Source: Phaeoceros laevis
Lineage: Eukaryota; Anthocerotophyta; Anthocerotopsida; Notothyladales
Assembly (NCBI GenBank): GCA_049999765.1
Contig: JBNGIQ010007885.1
Location: 1 to 30,931 of the forward strand
DNA: 30,931 bases
Direction of reading: 5' to 3'
This document shows, in pieces, positions 1-9,502 of the stretch (position 1 is the stretch's first letter; every line of letters starts with the position of its first letter). A program made the translations under genes and the position numbers. The notes under the pieces are model-generated. The model had not been told where the DNA came from, did not search any database, and saw only the letters and a list, made by a program, of their open reading frames with translations.

Positions 1-977
1 AGTCTGACCTCCTTACGATAGAAAGCCCATTACTCTGATCCAAGTTCAAAATTGAAAATTTTAACTTATCATGTATATTACCATGGATTCAAGATGAACA
101 CTTAGTTTTCTATTTAGCTTCACAAAACCTACAATTTACTTAAATCGATTATTTTATCTGATATAATAACTACCTATTTTATCTTTAATTTCTCTCTAAT
201 ATTTCTGTTATCGTTGTTGAAAAAGAAGAGTAGTATACACAATGTCTTTGCGATTGTTGAGGTTAGATATCACATTAATCATGAGTAATATCTTTACAAA
301 GAGCGTTCATTGCCACTGAAGGAAATAAAGAATAAAATAGACATTTTAAATGAGAAAAATAAGTTCTTGGTGCGATAATTTTCTTGAATTATAAGGATTA
401 ACTTTATGTGGTGTTAAAACTTTGGCAAGAAGTTCATAATAGTACTAGGCATTTAAGTAAAGGTGGTTTCACCAAAAATAGTACTTTGTAACTATTCTTC
501 AATTGTATATCACCCGAACTCAAGATAATAGGAGGAAGTGTTTAGATTCTTAAGAATATGGGTGAACCAGAGTGTCACAATTTGGATGAACACCATGAAT
601 ACACATGAGGACTTTCTTGTACGGCTGTTTAACTTTCATGAAAAATGACTTGAGTCCATTTTAACTTTTTGTCCTTTCTCCAATTTGAGAGGTTAGACCA
701 CTTCAACCTATCTAAGTTAAAGTTAAACCAACCAAATACCTGTGACGGAGCGGGCTGAGTTATACCTTGCTATTATGAGACCAGCTAGAATATAGCGTGT
801 GTAGTATGAACAGGTGTTGGGCTCAAGTGCAGGTTATGCTAGAATATAGCGTGTGTGGTATGAACGTATGAACGGGTGTTGGGCTCAAGTGCAGGTTATG
901 TTAAACCAAGCTTGAGCTAAGCAGACCCAACTAGTTAGATAAAATAGTTAGCTAGCCGTTCCGTAAAGCTAGCTAAG
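1..977. other. AT-rich non-coding stretch
   Basis: No convincing gene is visible on either strand. Reading frames are short and the DNA is clearly more AT-rich than the genes that follow. The only structure I can support is the imperfect tandem repeat at 783-899, annotated separately. The stretch may be old transposon-derived DNA, but I see no coding domain that shows it. Confidence 0.6.
783..899. repeat. Imperfect tandem repeat, two copies of about 55-62 bp
   Basis: Two adjacent copies start with gctagaatatagcgtgtgt and end with gctcaagtgcaggttat (783-837 and 838-899). The second copy carries an extra short internal duplication of cgtatgaa, which makes it about 7 bp longer. No coding role is apparent. 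Confidence 0.85.
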
Positions 978-1075
978 ATGAGGTTTGGGGAGCCACGCGC
1001 GACCCTTGTTAACGGTGTCGCTGAATCTTCGGTTAGCTTTCTGTTAGGCTTTGCCCTACAAAGCGTCTCTCGGTT

Positions 1076-1085
1076 NNNNNNNNNN
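1076..1085. other. Assembly gap (10 N) between identical 24-bp flanks
   Basis: Ten Ns separate two identical 24-bp sequences (1052-1075 and 1086-1109, both beginning tgccctacaaagcg). This is what unmerged overlapping contig ends look like, so the true distance may be zero or negative. Confidence 0.9.
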
Positions 1086-1116
1086 TGCCCTACAAAGCGT
1101 CTCTCGGTTAGCTTTC

Positions 1117-1171
1117 TGTTAGGCTTTGCCCTTTCTGTTAGGCTTTGCCCTTTCTGTTAGGCTTTGCCCTA
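1117..1171. repeat. 19-bp minisatellite at the 3' end of the LRR gene
   Basis: The unit ggctttgccctttctgtta is repeated between two and three times in tandem. Related partial copies lie at 1029-1062, before the assembly gap. The stop codon of the minus-strand LRR gene (1138-1140) falls inside the array, so the last residues of that protein are encoded by repeat DNA. Array length is uncertain because the adjacent gap looks like a mis-joined overlap. Confidence 0.8.
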
Positions 1172-2613
1172 CTGCGGTTAAGCTCCACCTCTACAGCCCA
1201 AGCTTCGCCAGCCTTGTCCAGCGGAGTCACAGATAGATTAATCTGTCGGATGGTGGTGTTGATGCGGAGGAGGTGAAAGAGAGCAGCCCGCACCTGCTCC
1301 CCTTCCAGTCCGGGGCACCGCCACAGCTCGATAGATTGGAGCGTCTTGTTGCGACCAAGTGCGGGGAGGATGACGGTGGCCCACTCCCCGCCGTCGTATG
1401 ATGCTTCTCCCAAACTGAGGTGCTCGAGCGAGTGGTTGGAGACGATCATATGAGCAAGCTCCTCCGCTGCAGGCACCTCCTTCATGTAGTTCATAGTCAG
1501 TTTCTTGAGACCAGTGTTGTTGTTGGTGGCAAGGGAGCGGACGAGGAGCCCCACCCCCACCTTCCTACCCTGTGGGTTGTGGGAAATTTCTGATAAATTA
1601 GCCACCCAGCCCCCCAATGGGTTCCCGGAAATATCCAATTCCTGGAGGGTGCTGTTTTCCCGCAGACCCATGGCAAGATGCCCCTCCTCCTCCATCAGAG
1701 AACACCCATCCGCCTGTAGAATCGTAAGGCACGTATTGTTGGCCAGCATGGCGCCCAGGTGTTTCGCCCCTAGCCCTCCCTCTCCGACCTTGGGGTTCAA
1801 TGACATGTCTAGCCTCTTGAGGCCCCCCACAGGCACAGTCCCACTCGGAGAAGATGATGTTGCTTCAACAGCAGCACAGAGGTGGCCGAGCCCGTGTGCT
1901 GTCATCCCAATATCAGTCAAGGTGAGGTCCAGGAGGGTGCAATTGGTGCGGAGCATGGCGGCCAGCTCCTCCAACCCGCCATCGCCGAACTTCTGGTTAC
2001 CGATGATGTAGAGTCGTTGCAAGCTGTGGTTGGTCTTCAGAGCCCGGGCAATGTGGCGCATCCCACCTGCACTGGTGTGCGTGATGCTCATCTCGAGGTG
2101 CTGGAGTTTGCAATGGCCGGACTCGAGCAGGCGGGCCAAACGCTCGCACCCCCCGTCTGTCCCAAACGCTCCACTCTCGATAATTTCGAGCCCCCGCACA
2201 CCGTTGCTCCATTGCTGAGACGCCAAGGCGGAGTAGAGCACCTCCACTGCTTGCTCCCCGCCGTACGGATAGTGCTCTCTGTCGAAAATGCGGGTACCGA
2301 CCGCGTTAGGGAGGGAGGGTGCCAAGGCAAGCAGCAAGCAGAACAAGAGCTGCTGCAGAATGACATCTGAACCATCTGAACCACCTTCAACAGGTGGAAC
2401 CGCTCCTTGCAGGCGGACTGGTAGCTCTTTCAACTCCGCTGCGAAGCCTTCACACAACTCTGCCTGCTGGATGCGCTGCACAGGTAGGGTTACAACGCCG
2501 TTAGGGCTAGCGGTGCCCTCGCTCATTTGTTGCAGGAAATGGAGCAAGGCGCGGGAGAGGCTCGGGCTGAGCCTCGGCAGCAGCTCCACAATCTCTCCTG
2601 CAGTACTCCTCAT
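1138..2613 (-). CDS. Ribonuclease-inhibitor-type leucine-rich repeat protein
   Basis: The frame encodes a soluble LRR protein of about 491 residues, read from the first in-frame ATG (2613-2611). The frame stays open upstream to 2817 with no further ATG, so a spliced upstream exon is possible. LRR units of RI/NLRC3 type recur, for example LQHLEMSITHTSAGGMRHIA, LQRLYIIGNQKFGDGGLEEL, LKRLDMSLNPKVGEGGLGAK and LQELDISGNPLGG. Such repeats form a curved protein-binding scaffold. No NB-ARC, kinase or membrane segment is visible here, so this could be a free LRR protein or the C-terminal exon of a larger receptor. The C-terminus (RSRAKPNRKGKA) runs into the 19-bp minisatellite, so the natural end may be altered. 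A specific function cannot be given. Confidence 0.65.
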   Translation of the reverse strand: MRSTAGEIVELLPRLSPSLSRALLHFLQQMSEGTASPNGVVTLPVQRIQQAELCEGFAAELKELPVRLQGAVPPVEGGSDGSDVILQQLLFCLLLALAPSLPNAVGTRIFDREHYPYGGEQAVEVLYSALASQQWSNGVRGLEIIESGAFGTDGGCERLARLLESGHCKLQHLEMSITHTSAGGMRHIARALKTNHSLQRLYIIGNQKFGDGGLEELAAMLRTNCTLLDLTLTDIGMTAHGLGHLCAAVEATSSSPSGTVPVGGLKRLDMSLNPKVGEGGLGAKHLGAMLANNTCLTILQADGCSLMEEEGHLAMGLRENSTLQELDISGNPLGGWVANLSEISHNPQGRKVGVGLLVRSLATNNNTGLKKLTMNYMKEVPAAEELAHMIVSNHSLEHLSLGEASYDGGEWATVILPALGRNKTLQSIELWRCPGLEGEQVRAALFHLLRINTTIRQINLSVTPLDKAGEAWAVEVELNRSRAKPNRKGKA

Positions 2614-2817
2614 CTTCACCCGTGTAGGCAGGCACCGCTGCTGCTGCCTACATGTGCCTAGAGCTCGACGATGCCCTTCAAGTTGTGTGAAAGAAATCTT
2701 AAACAATCCCAGCCCAGATCCTGAGCTGCTGCTGCGAAAGCTCCTACCATCACATGGACGGCTGGCAGGAAAGAGTTCCAGCTTTCCATGGCGGAAGGTT
2801 GTTTGCCTGCTGGCCAC

Positions 2818-3815
2818 GGATCCACATAGTCTTCTAATGATGTTTATTGCTGTAGACAGTGCCTAGACTGGGCAACTTGGTGCTGTTGTTCCTTGGCAAG
2901 CAGGTCACGCTACAACTCGAGACAAAAAATCTTCCTGCCCGGGCTACCTTGGTGGGGTACATGACGCTACACTATGAAGCTAGTCTAACTACAAGTAAGA
3001 TTTTTGGGCACCGCTTGAGTCTCATGGACATGGAAGAGGGGCCACAGGGGGTTGGTTTCATCTCTCGACCTTCGATGTATCGGACGCAGAGCATCCGCCA
3101 CTCTTCTAGAGAGATTATGTGAAGGGTTGAAGGAGGGACATCATGGTGTGGGACGCACACCGTGTGCATGGAGTTGAGGGAAGGTCCTGTAGCTATAAGG
3201 GACGAGAAATTGCCAACTGAAGCAGTTCTAAGGGTGGACATTGAGCGAGACGGGAAATTGCCAACTGAAGCAGTTCCAACAGGATCCTGCCTACCTGCTT
3301 ACGACTTGTAGCATGTGAAGCAGAGCTGTTTTGGGAAGCGGAGCCATACGAAAGCAGCCATTTTTTGGCTGACTGCAGCTCTACGTGGCTTTTTTCAAGT
3401 CAAGGTACTGTTTAAGAATGAATACGCCATGCGTACAAAGTTGGTGGTGGTGGCAGCTTTAACTATAACGTGGCATCTTGTACGTCCTTCTGAGCCAGCA
3501 GTTTGGCTTTGCTGCTACAAAGACAAAGGCTCAAGAAGGCATACTAGAATTCGCCACTGTTGGATTGCGCTGCAGTTGGAAGCACCACTGCCTGACACAG
3601 CACCAGTGGCTGCCGGCTCCGGCATGCTTCCATCGCCACTGCAGTTGGAAGCACTAGTTGAGATGCAGCAGTGGCCTGCTGGCTGAATCGGTCGATCGCT
3701 TGCTGCAGTGCCGGCGGGAGGCTGTAGTTCCACTTCAGAACCATATCTCCATTTTGGGTAGCAAATTCCAGCAGTTTCAGTGAAGCATCCTGTGGGTATC
3801 CCTGTGGGTATCATC
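2818..3815. other. Intergenic stretch without a recognisable gene
   Basis: Only short overlapping frames occur, none resembling a known protein. Two copies of gaaattgccaactgaagcag lie about 50 bp apart (near 3207 and 3254), and a related motif, gcagttggaagcac, appears near 3571 and 3640. A short direct repeat, tgtgggtatc, occurs twice just below the PPR stop codon (3791-3811). This may be UTR or decayed sequence. Confidence 0.5.
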
Positions 3816-6338
3816 TTAGCACGGTGCCTCCACACCATCGTCTCCTTCAACCTGGAGCAGAGGAGATGGGGCTGCTGTATCATTTCGGTGCTTTTTTTGG
3901 CTCCCTGAAGATGAATTTGCAGCCAGTAACTCAAATGCCATGGCCAGCTTTTCTGAGTGTCGCTGCTTATGCAGTCGTGGTTTCTGCCCTTGCTCCATCT
4001 CTAGGCTTACATTGCGTAACATGCCATGCAGTAGGTGATGTTGTGAGTGCTTTAGGTCTCCTACATGAAAGGCGTGTACTTCCTGCTCATGCTCGACCCA
4101 GCATTGGCCAGGTGCCTTCCATGCACCTTGCTGTAATCTCAAGTCCTTCACCACCTTAGCCGCATCCCCATTGCCAGCACGGTCATAGATGCTTGACATC
4201 AATAGATAGGCAGCAGAATGCTTCGGCTCTAGACTAACTGCATTATCAAAGGCCTGTTTCCCCAGCACAACCTTGCCATGCTTCCTGCAGGCGCCCAGCA
4301 CGCAGGACCACACTGCCAGGTCAGGTTGCACTGGCATGCTCGATATTAGTTGCTCTATCCTGGCAAAGTCTCCTGTTCGCACGAGGAGGTCGATGATACT
4401 GCCGTAATGCTCGATGCCTGGATTGATGCCATGATCCTTCCACATTGATTCGAAGTACTCCATGCCTTTCACAGCTAGGCCAACATGACTGCATACAGAG
4501 AGAAGTGAAAGAAGGGTAACTCCATCTGGCTTTGTGCCCACCACCTGCATTTCCTGATAGCATTGCAGGCTTGCTGCATAGTTTCCTTGCTGGGCATAAC
4601 CGGCAATCAACGCATTCCAGGATACCACATCAGCCTGGGGCAGTGCATCAAACACAGCCTGAGCATTCTCCATGCTTGCGCACGCCCCGTAGGCATGGAT
4701 GAGAGTGGTGGCCAGAAGAGGGCTCAAAGGCTTGCCGGTGGCCACAAGGGCCTCATGCACCTGCTTACAGAGGCTCAAGCTTCCTGTGCTGCTGCATGCT
4801 TGCAACAGGCACATGAACGTGATCTCATTTGGAGCCAAGCCTTCCTCCTGCATTTGGGCATAAAGCTGCAAAGCCAGCTCTGCTCTCCCCTGCACAGTAC
4901 ATGCCACCAGCAAGGCATTCCATGACACCACATCACGCTGGACAAGGCTGTGAAACACAGACTGCGCATCCAGAATGCTCCCACACCTGCCGTACATACT
5001 GATGAGGCAGTTACCAACGAAGACATCTACGTCGCAGCCAGCCCTCTTTGCGTCAGAATGAATTTCCTTCCCCTTGTGTAAGCCAGTCGACTGATCCTCC
5101 TGGGCAAGCATACCACATGCTTGAAGCATGCAGACAAATGTTGTAACGTCTCGCTGAACTCCTTCCTCAACCATTTGTTCGTACAACTGCAGAGCATGCT
5201 TGGGTTCGGCCTGCTGGACGTATGCTGTGAGCATTGCATTCCATGTGACTACATCCTGATTTGGCAAACCATCAAACATATGCCGTGCATCCAGAACGCT
5301 TCCACACTTGCCATACATACTGACCAGAGTGCTTCCCAGAAAGACATCTGAGCTGCAGCCCTTCCTTTGAGCCTCGGTGTGTATTGCCTTCACTTTTCCT
5401 ACAGACCCTGCTTTGACCTGTTTCCCATCCCCAGGATCAGCCTCCTTCTCTGCAAGCAAGCCACATGCTTGTAGGGTACTTCCAAATGTTCGTGCATCTG
5501 GACTCAAGCCTTGGTCTCGCCCTTGTTCATACAACTGCAAGGCCGTATCTGCTTGGCCCTGCTGGACGTTTGCTGCTAGCATTGCATTCCATGACACGAC
5601 ATTTGGTTGGCCCAAGCCATTGTACACATTTTCCGCATCCACAATGCTCCCACACTTCCCATACATGTCCACAAGACACGAGCTCACAAACGGATCATCT
5701 TCACACCTGTAATTCACAGCATCGGCATGAATGCGCTTCCCACTTTCCAGATCTGCTATGCTGCCACAGGCTTTGAGCAGGAACACGAAGGTGTATGTGT
5801 TGGGTTGCACACTTTCCTCTTGCATCGAGTGGTACGTTCTCAGCGCCTCCTGACCTAATCCAGCCATGACATACCCAGAAATGACAGCCGTCCAGGAGAA
5901 CACTGTTCTTTGTGGCAACCTGTGAAATACCTGGAGCGCATCTTCAAGGCCACTGCAGTTTACTAGCGTGCTTACCACATACTCACCAAGTGACAGGGCA
6001 GACTCCAAACCATGCTGTGCCAAATGAGCATGCACTCGCTTAGCGTGAACCAGGGCCTTCCTTCTGGCGCAAGCTTTCAAAAGAGACCTGTACATGGGCA
6101 CTGAAGGAACAGAGCCCTGCTGATCCATGCGAGATAATACATCCAGCGCCCTGTCCAGCTGTCCCTCATCGCAGGCACCCTGAAGCTGCTCAGCAGACGA
6201 AGACCATTGCGTGCTCCCCTGACCTCTCTCTAGCTGCTCGCAAACAGTTGATACCTTGTGGTTCACCCCCACAAATTCGCCCCCCGTGTCACACCAGACT
6301 GGCGCTGTTGTGATCTTCCGCAACAGCCCAGGAATTCT
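3816..6338 (-). CDS. PLS-class pentatricopeptide repeat protein, E/E+ with truncated DYW domain
   Basis: One long frame encodes about 840 residues of tandem PPR motifs, with the usual plant signatures (VVSWNAML, LVSMYGKCGSVLDA, TFVCMLQACG). PLS-class proteins act in mitochondria or chloroplasts, where they bind RNA and recruit or carry C-to-U editing activity. After the last repeat come the E and E+ regions (AVWSCVLGACRKHGK, CWVEHEQEVHAFHVGD) and the start of the DYW deaminase with its HSE motif (HSEKLAMAF). The zinc CxxC, the rest of the domain and the DYW end are missing. The final 27 or so codons are antisense F-box/kelch sequence. No ATG opens the frame; a 3' splice site (TTTGCAG ending at 6339) suggests a 5' exon with the targeting peptide, otherwise the first ATG is at 6128-6126. 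It is divergent from the F-box remnant. Confidence 0.85.
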   Translation of the reverse strand, partial: RIPGLLRKITTAPVWCDTGGEFVGVNHKVSTVCEQLERGQGSTQWSSSAEQLQGACDEGQLDRALDVLSRMDQQGSVPSVPMYRSLLKACARRKALVHAKRVHAHLAQHGLESALSLGEYVVSTLVNCSGLEDALQVFHRLPQRTVFSWTAVISGYVMAGLGQEALRTYHSMQEESVQPNTYTFVFLLKACGSIADLESGKRIHADAVNYRCEDDPFVSSCLVDMYGKCGSIVDAENVYNGLGQPNVVSWNAMLAANVQQGQADTALQLYEQGRDQGLSPDARTFGSTLQACGLLAEKEADPGDGKQVKAGSVGKVKAIHTEAQRKGCSSDVFLGSTLVSMYGKCGSVLDARHMFDGLPNQDVVTWNAMLTAYVQQAEPKHALQLYEQMVEEGVQRDVTTFVCMLQACGMLAQEDQSTGLHKGKEIHSDAKRAGCDVDVFVGNCLISMYGRCGSILDAQSVFHSLVQRDVVSWNALLVACTVQGRAELALQLYAQMQEEGLAPNEITFMCLLQACSSTGSLSLCKQVHEALVATGKPLSPLLATTLIHAYGACASMENAQAVFDALPQADVVSWNALIAGYAQQGNYAASLQCYQEMQVVGTKPDGVTLLSLLSVCSHVGLAVKGMEYFESMWKDHGINPGIEHYGSIIDLLVRTGDFARIEQLISSMPVQPDLAVWSCVLGACRKHGKVVLGKQAFDNAVSLEPKHSAAYLLMSSIYDRAGNGDAAKVVKDLRLQQGAWKAPGQCWVEHEQEVHAFHVGDLKHSQHHLLHGMLRNVSLEMEQGQKPRLHKQRHSEKLAMAFELLAANSSSGSQKKHRNDTAAPSPLLQVEGDDGVEAPC
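3819..3905 (+). pseudogene. F-box/kelch fragment overlapping the PPR 3' end
   Basis: The plus strand here closely matches part of the kelch region at 7103-7190. The first 54 or so bases differ at only about five positions, with weaker similarity out to about 3905. Read on the plus strand it corresponds to the HTIVAFNLEQKRW segment of the kelch gene. Read on the minus strand it supplies the last residues of the PPR protein (LLQVEGDDGVEAPC). Confidence 0.8.
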
Positions 6339-6595
6339 CTGCAAACAAAGCACACAATTCGTATCATCAGAAGAACTGCCGGTGCCAGAACAACGCTTGT
6401 CTCACGAAGTCTGAAAGGGAATGAGAAGTTTGTGCCTTGTCCAATCCGTAGTTGCACCAGCCCCCAGGGTTCGGGACCTTGCCCTCCCAAACCCGTTCCT
6501 GTCTCTCTTGGAGATTCCTGCCACTGCCAAGCCCGTGGCGGCCGACGAAAAAACGAGATAAGAAGGGCAAGGAGAAGACTCCAATCCAGCCACCG

Positions 6596-7402
6596 ATGTG
6601 CTGGAAATCTCGCAATCGTGTTGCACGAGTACCAGGTATACAGCCATCCGTGAGCTGCCGGATGCCAGCAACTCGCATTATCGACTCTCAGGAACTTCAT
6701 GGGAAATATCGGCCTTCACAGAAACGCAAGTCGTGGACGAGGTCCCCAATCCCGCTCCCGGGGGACGTGATGAGTGACATCCTGGGGCGCCTACCCGTGC
6801 GTGATTTATGCAGAGCAGGCAGTGTTTGCAGAGATTGGCACCGGCTGGTTACCTCGCCCGAATTTGTCAAGGAGTATGTTTCGCTCAGAAGGCCCGGGAT
6901 ACAGGGATGCTCCAACTGTTGGCCTGCTGAATGATCACCTCTGATGAACCCGCACGAGGCCGCTGTGGAGGTGTACGATTCCCGGCTGGGGTCCTGGACT
7001 GTTGTGGCCACCGGGAGTTTGGAATCGTGTGTAGGAGGCCTGTGCGCCTCCTGCTCGGGTCTCGCTAAGGCCGTCCACTGTGGTGGAAACATGTTGTTCG
7101 AAGCACGGTGCTCCCACACCATCGTCGCCTTCAACCTGGAGCAGAAGAGATGGAGGCTGGAGCACCATTTCCCCGCTCTTTTTCGCTGCTCTGCTCACCG
7201 TTGCAATTGGGTGCATCTTCTCAAGTGTCACGGTAAGCTGGTTATTTTCGTGGCCAACCGCGTGGTGAAAGGGCAAGGGGAAATCGAAGGCGTCACGGTG
7301 GACTTGCACGCTCTTCACCCTGGATGTTGAGAGCAACCGCACGGTTCCCGAGACGATGGCGGCAATGGCCCTGCCCTCCGGCTCCCCATGACCCTTGCTA
7401 TA
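6596..7402 (+). pseudogene. F-box/kelch protein gene, decayed
   Basis: In-frame ATGs at 6596 and 6662 lead to an F-box (PLPGDVMSDILGRLPVRDL, then CRAGSVCRDWHRL), the Skp1-binding part of SCF ubiquitin ligases. The frame stops at TGA 6932-6934. Directly after it, in the same frame, a kelch-like C-terminal part continues (AVEVYDSRLGSWTVVATGSL, then HTIVAFNLEQKRWRLEHHF) to a stop near 7330. Only about 12 codons separate the two parts, whereas intact F-box/kelch proteins usually have well over 100 residues there, so an internal deletion is likely. A frameshift near 7310 moves a plausible tail (LFTLDVESNRTVPETMAAMA) into another frame. The locus would not make a normal substrate receptor. It lies head-to-head with the PPR gene, about 250 bp apart. 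Confidence 0.7.
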
Positions 7403-8417
7403 GCCTCATCGGCCTTGAGTTCGGACTCCTGTCTGTAGCCTTGAGTTCGGACTCCTGTCTGTAAATTAACCCTACCCAAGAATGACCAAGGTACTCATTT
7501 TGGGTGTTTGCACTTTGAAGCTTACTAGCAACTAGACTCGTCTACCTGCATTATAAACGCGTTTTTAGCGACCGGGCGTTTTGTTGCCTTCAGAAATAAA
7601 ACATAGTTGGTGGAGAGCTTTGAAGTGCAATCTCATCTGGTGGAGCACCCCGCTTTGAGGTGCTCCTAGATTGCACCTTATAAGCTAAGCACAGCAAGAC
7701 GTGTTTTACGGAACTAGCTCGTAGATGGCAGCAAGTGCATGAAAGCTGGCAAGTGATGGCTTTTCATTTGCAGACAAGCAGGGTTTGGTGCGGGAAGTCA
7801 ACTTCCCACACAAGTGTATCAATGCATATGTTGGCAAAAGTTTGAGGGAGCCTGGCAGTCTTTCAAAGGTGCTACTCAGAACTGGAGAGGCAGAACAACA
7901 GCCCAGCAGAGAAGCAATTATCTCAAAGACACGTGTATCTTGTCTCAACCAGGGCCAAGTAGTTTTGTGCTTCCTAGTTTTGTACAACGTTTGAAAGATT
8001 GCTGGTAATATGAAGGAAGCGTCCACCAACTCCTCATCAACCATGGCAAGGCAGACAACGCAAGATATGCTGGGATTGGCACAGTAGATGAAGAGAGAAG
8101 TACCGCATACTCAGGAATCTCGGAATGCAGATCCAAATCTGTTTTGGGGTTTGAAGAATCAGCCGCTTCAGTTCGAAGCTGAAGCCAAGTGACCAGCAGG
8201 GCGTTCGAGGAGGAACCTTCCCGAGAGACTTCCTTCACAAGAATCACAAAAGCACAACACAAAGCTGTCCCTGGATATCGATGGTTATATACAGCAGCTC
8301 AGGCACAATCATTATGTCCCTACATTGTATTTTCAACAGGACGTCTCTCAACAGCACATCTATTCAGTGTCATGGAATGGTCTCCCTCAGAAGATCCAAA
8401 AAAATCCCGTGGGCGTC
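7403..8417. other. Intergenic stretch with small repeats and a hairpin
   Basis: No recognisable gene. A 26-bp tandem pair (gccttgagttcggactcctg...) lies at about 7411-7462, and a long hairpin at 7625-7676. A minus-strand frame (8044 down to 7706, 112 codons, ATG start) is open but resembles no family I know, so I do not call it. AATAAA-like sequence at 7595-7600 could serve as a polyadenylation signal for a plus-strand transcript. Confidence 0.45.
7625..7676. repeat. Two-segment stem-loop
   Basis: The arms gtgcaatct and agattgcac pair outside, and ggagcacc pairs with ggtgctcc inside, leaving about a 9-nt loop and an asymmetric 8-nt bulge on the 5' side. The total is 52 nt. This is shorter than most plant microRNA precursors. 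It may be a structured 3' UTR element or a relic of a small inverted-repeat element. Confidence 0.6.
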
Positions 8418-8669
8418 TTAGGCAGCGCCAGTCTTCTTCTGCTGATACATGACGGCAAAAATTGGAACAAATGTCCCAAATGCAAGGCTTCCAAAAACTC
8501 CCAACCCGATTTTAAGCTTCCGGTGCTTCATGGCTGGAATGTTGTACATGTGCTCTGCGTGAATATAGTCGTCGTAACTTGGTTCCGCCTTTGATCCCAT
8601 CTGCTTAGCTCCTGACGGACGCACTCCTCGCGTTCCTGCGTTTGCTGCCAACAGGACGTCAGCTGCCAT
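8418..8669 (-). CDS. Small mitochondrial inner-membrane protein, COX7c-like
   Basis: A complete 83-codon frame runs from ATG (8669) to TAA. The N-terminal third is Ala/Gly-rich and basic, followed by YDDYIHAEHMYNIP. One membrane helix lies near residues 51-74 (LKIGLGVFGSLAFGTFVPIF) with a basic tail (QQKKTGAA). The pattern of a Gly/Phe-rich helix, then P-x-F-x-V, then Gln and Lys resembles subunit VIIc of cytochrome c oxidase, a small single-pass subunit that stabilises the enzyme. That assignment rests on pattern memory, and another small subunit of the respiratory chain is possible. No intron is needed and the frame is intact. Confidence 0.6.
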   Translation of the reverse strand: MAADVLLAANAGTRGVRPSGAKQMGSKAEPSYDDYIHAEHMYNIPAMKHRKLKIGLGVFGSLAFGTFVPIFAVMYQQKKTGAA

Positions 8670-9251
8670 GGCTGCCTTGACCTAGGGTGACAAGGCTGGT
8701 AAAAGGGCTGGCCACAAGACACGTCCCAAGAGAAAACTTGTGAGCTGCGAATTGTGCCAGCTCTATCAGAATAGAAGAGGCGGGATCCACATCCAGAACG
8801 CAGCTCACTCAACATGCATGTTCAGCAGGGGAGGATTCAAAATTGCAAGCACCAGAAGCAGAGCTGAGAAGAGAGATCCTGGACGCGGCAGCCCTGCCGC
8901 TCCTGGCTGCAGCTACAGCTGCTGCCGACGCCATTCCTTCAGCCGGATGCACAGCAGCAGGAATCCTCAGTGTGATGAATCCTCAGTCCGATGCCGCTGG
9001 AGCAGCGTGGAACGAGCTCAGTGAGTAACCCCAAGACTGATGCCGCTGGTGACCTCTCGGTGTAACGAGTTACGTACAAGGTCAGTTTCGAATGACTCAC
9101 TGTTGGGTACACAATAGAACATTTATCTCGAGTAACTCATACCTCAATGTTTTCTTCTTCATATGTACAGGACTCTTTTGTTTTGGCACATACTGAAACG
9201 AAACGGGCTGTCTTTGAATTGTGAAACTTCTTTCCCCTTTTTTGTAGTTAA
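8670..9251. other. Intergenic stretch without a recognisable gene
   Basis: Presumably 5' flank of the COX7c-like gene. Short frames only. A degenerate repeat (gaatcctcagt..., gatgccgctgg...) occurs around 8960-9045. Nothing else stands out. Confidence 0.45.
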
Positions 9252-9426
9252 GGATGACCATTTTCTAAGGTGTGATTGTCCACCCATAATTGTTTGTACT
9301 TTTGTACCGAGAAAAGTCATTTCTCAAGGTAATTGATGTATGGTTGTACCTAGGTCGAGACAAGGATGCCTATATAAGGAAAGTTGGGGACATAGTTAGC
9401 ATCTATCTCATCGGCTTCTTTTGTGC
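9252..9426 (+). promoter_or_regulatory. Relic EPFL-type promoter with TATA box (copy A)
   Basis: This block matches, in reverse orientation, the sequence upstream of the EPFL remnant (29190-29455). Shared segments include ttttctaaggtgtgattgt, gtaccgagaaa, aattgatgta, ggtcgagacaagg and the TATA box TATATAAGG at 9371-9379. Copy B has about 110 bp more between the first two shared segments. Similarity ends near 9426, shortly before the chromodomain-like inverted repeat. The block therefore looks like a promoter separated from its coding region. Confidence 0.7.
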
Positions 9427-9502
9427 TCACTCGGCAAACAATTTGTAGGCTGCCCTATTTTCAGTGATGCTGGCTGGCGGCATCCTGTTTTTGGTTAGCC
9501 GG

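Noticed and set aside
1505-2370. Long plus-strand frames over the LRR gene (162-192 codons)
   Set aside because: They are antisense to a protein with clear LRR repeats, show no family resemblance and mostly start without ATG.
7706-8044. Minus-strand 112-codon ATG frame
   Set aside because: No similarity recognised, no supporting splice or neighbour evidence; left uncalled.
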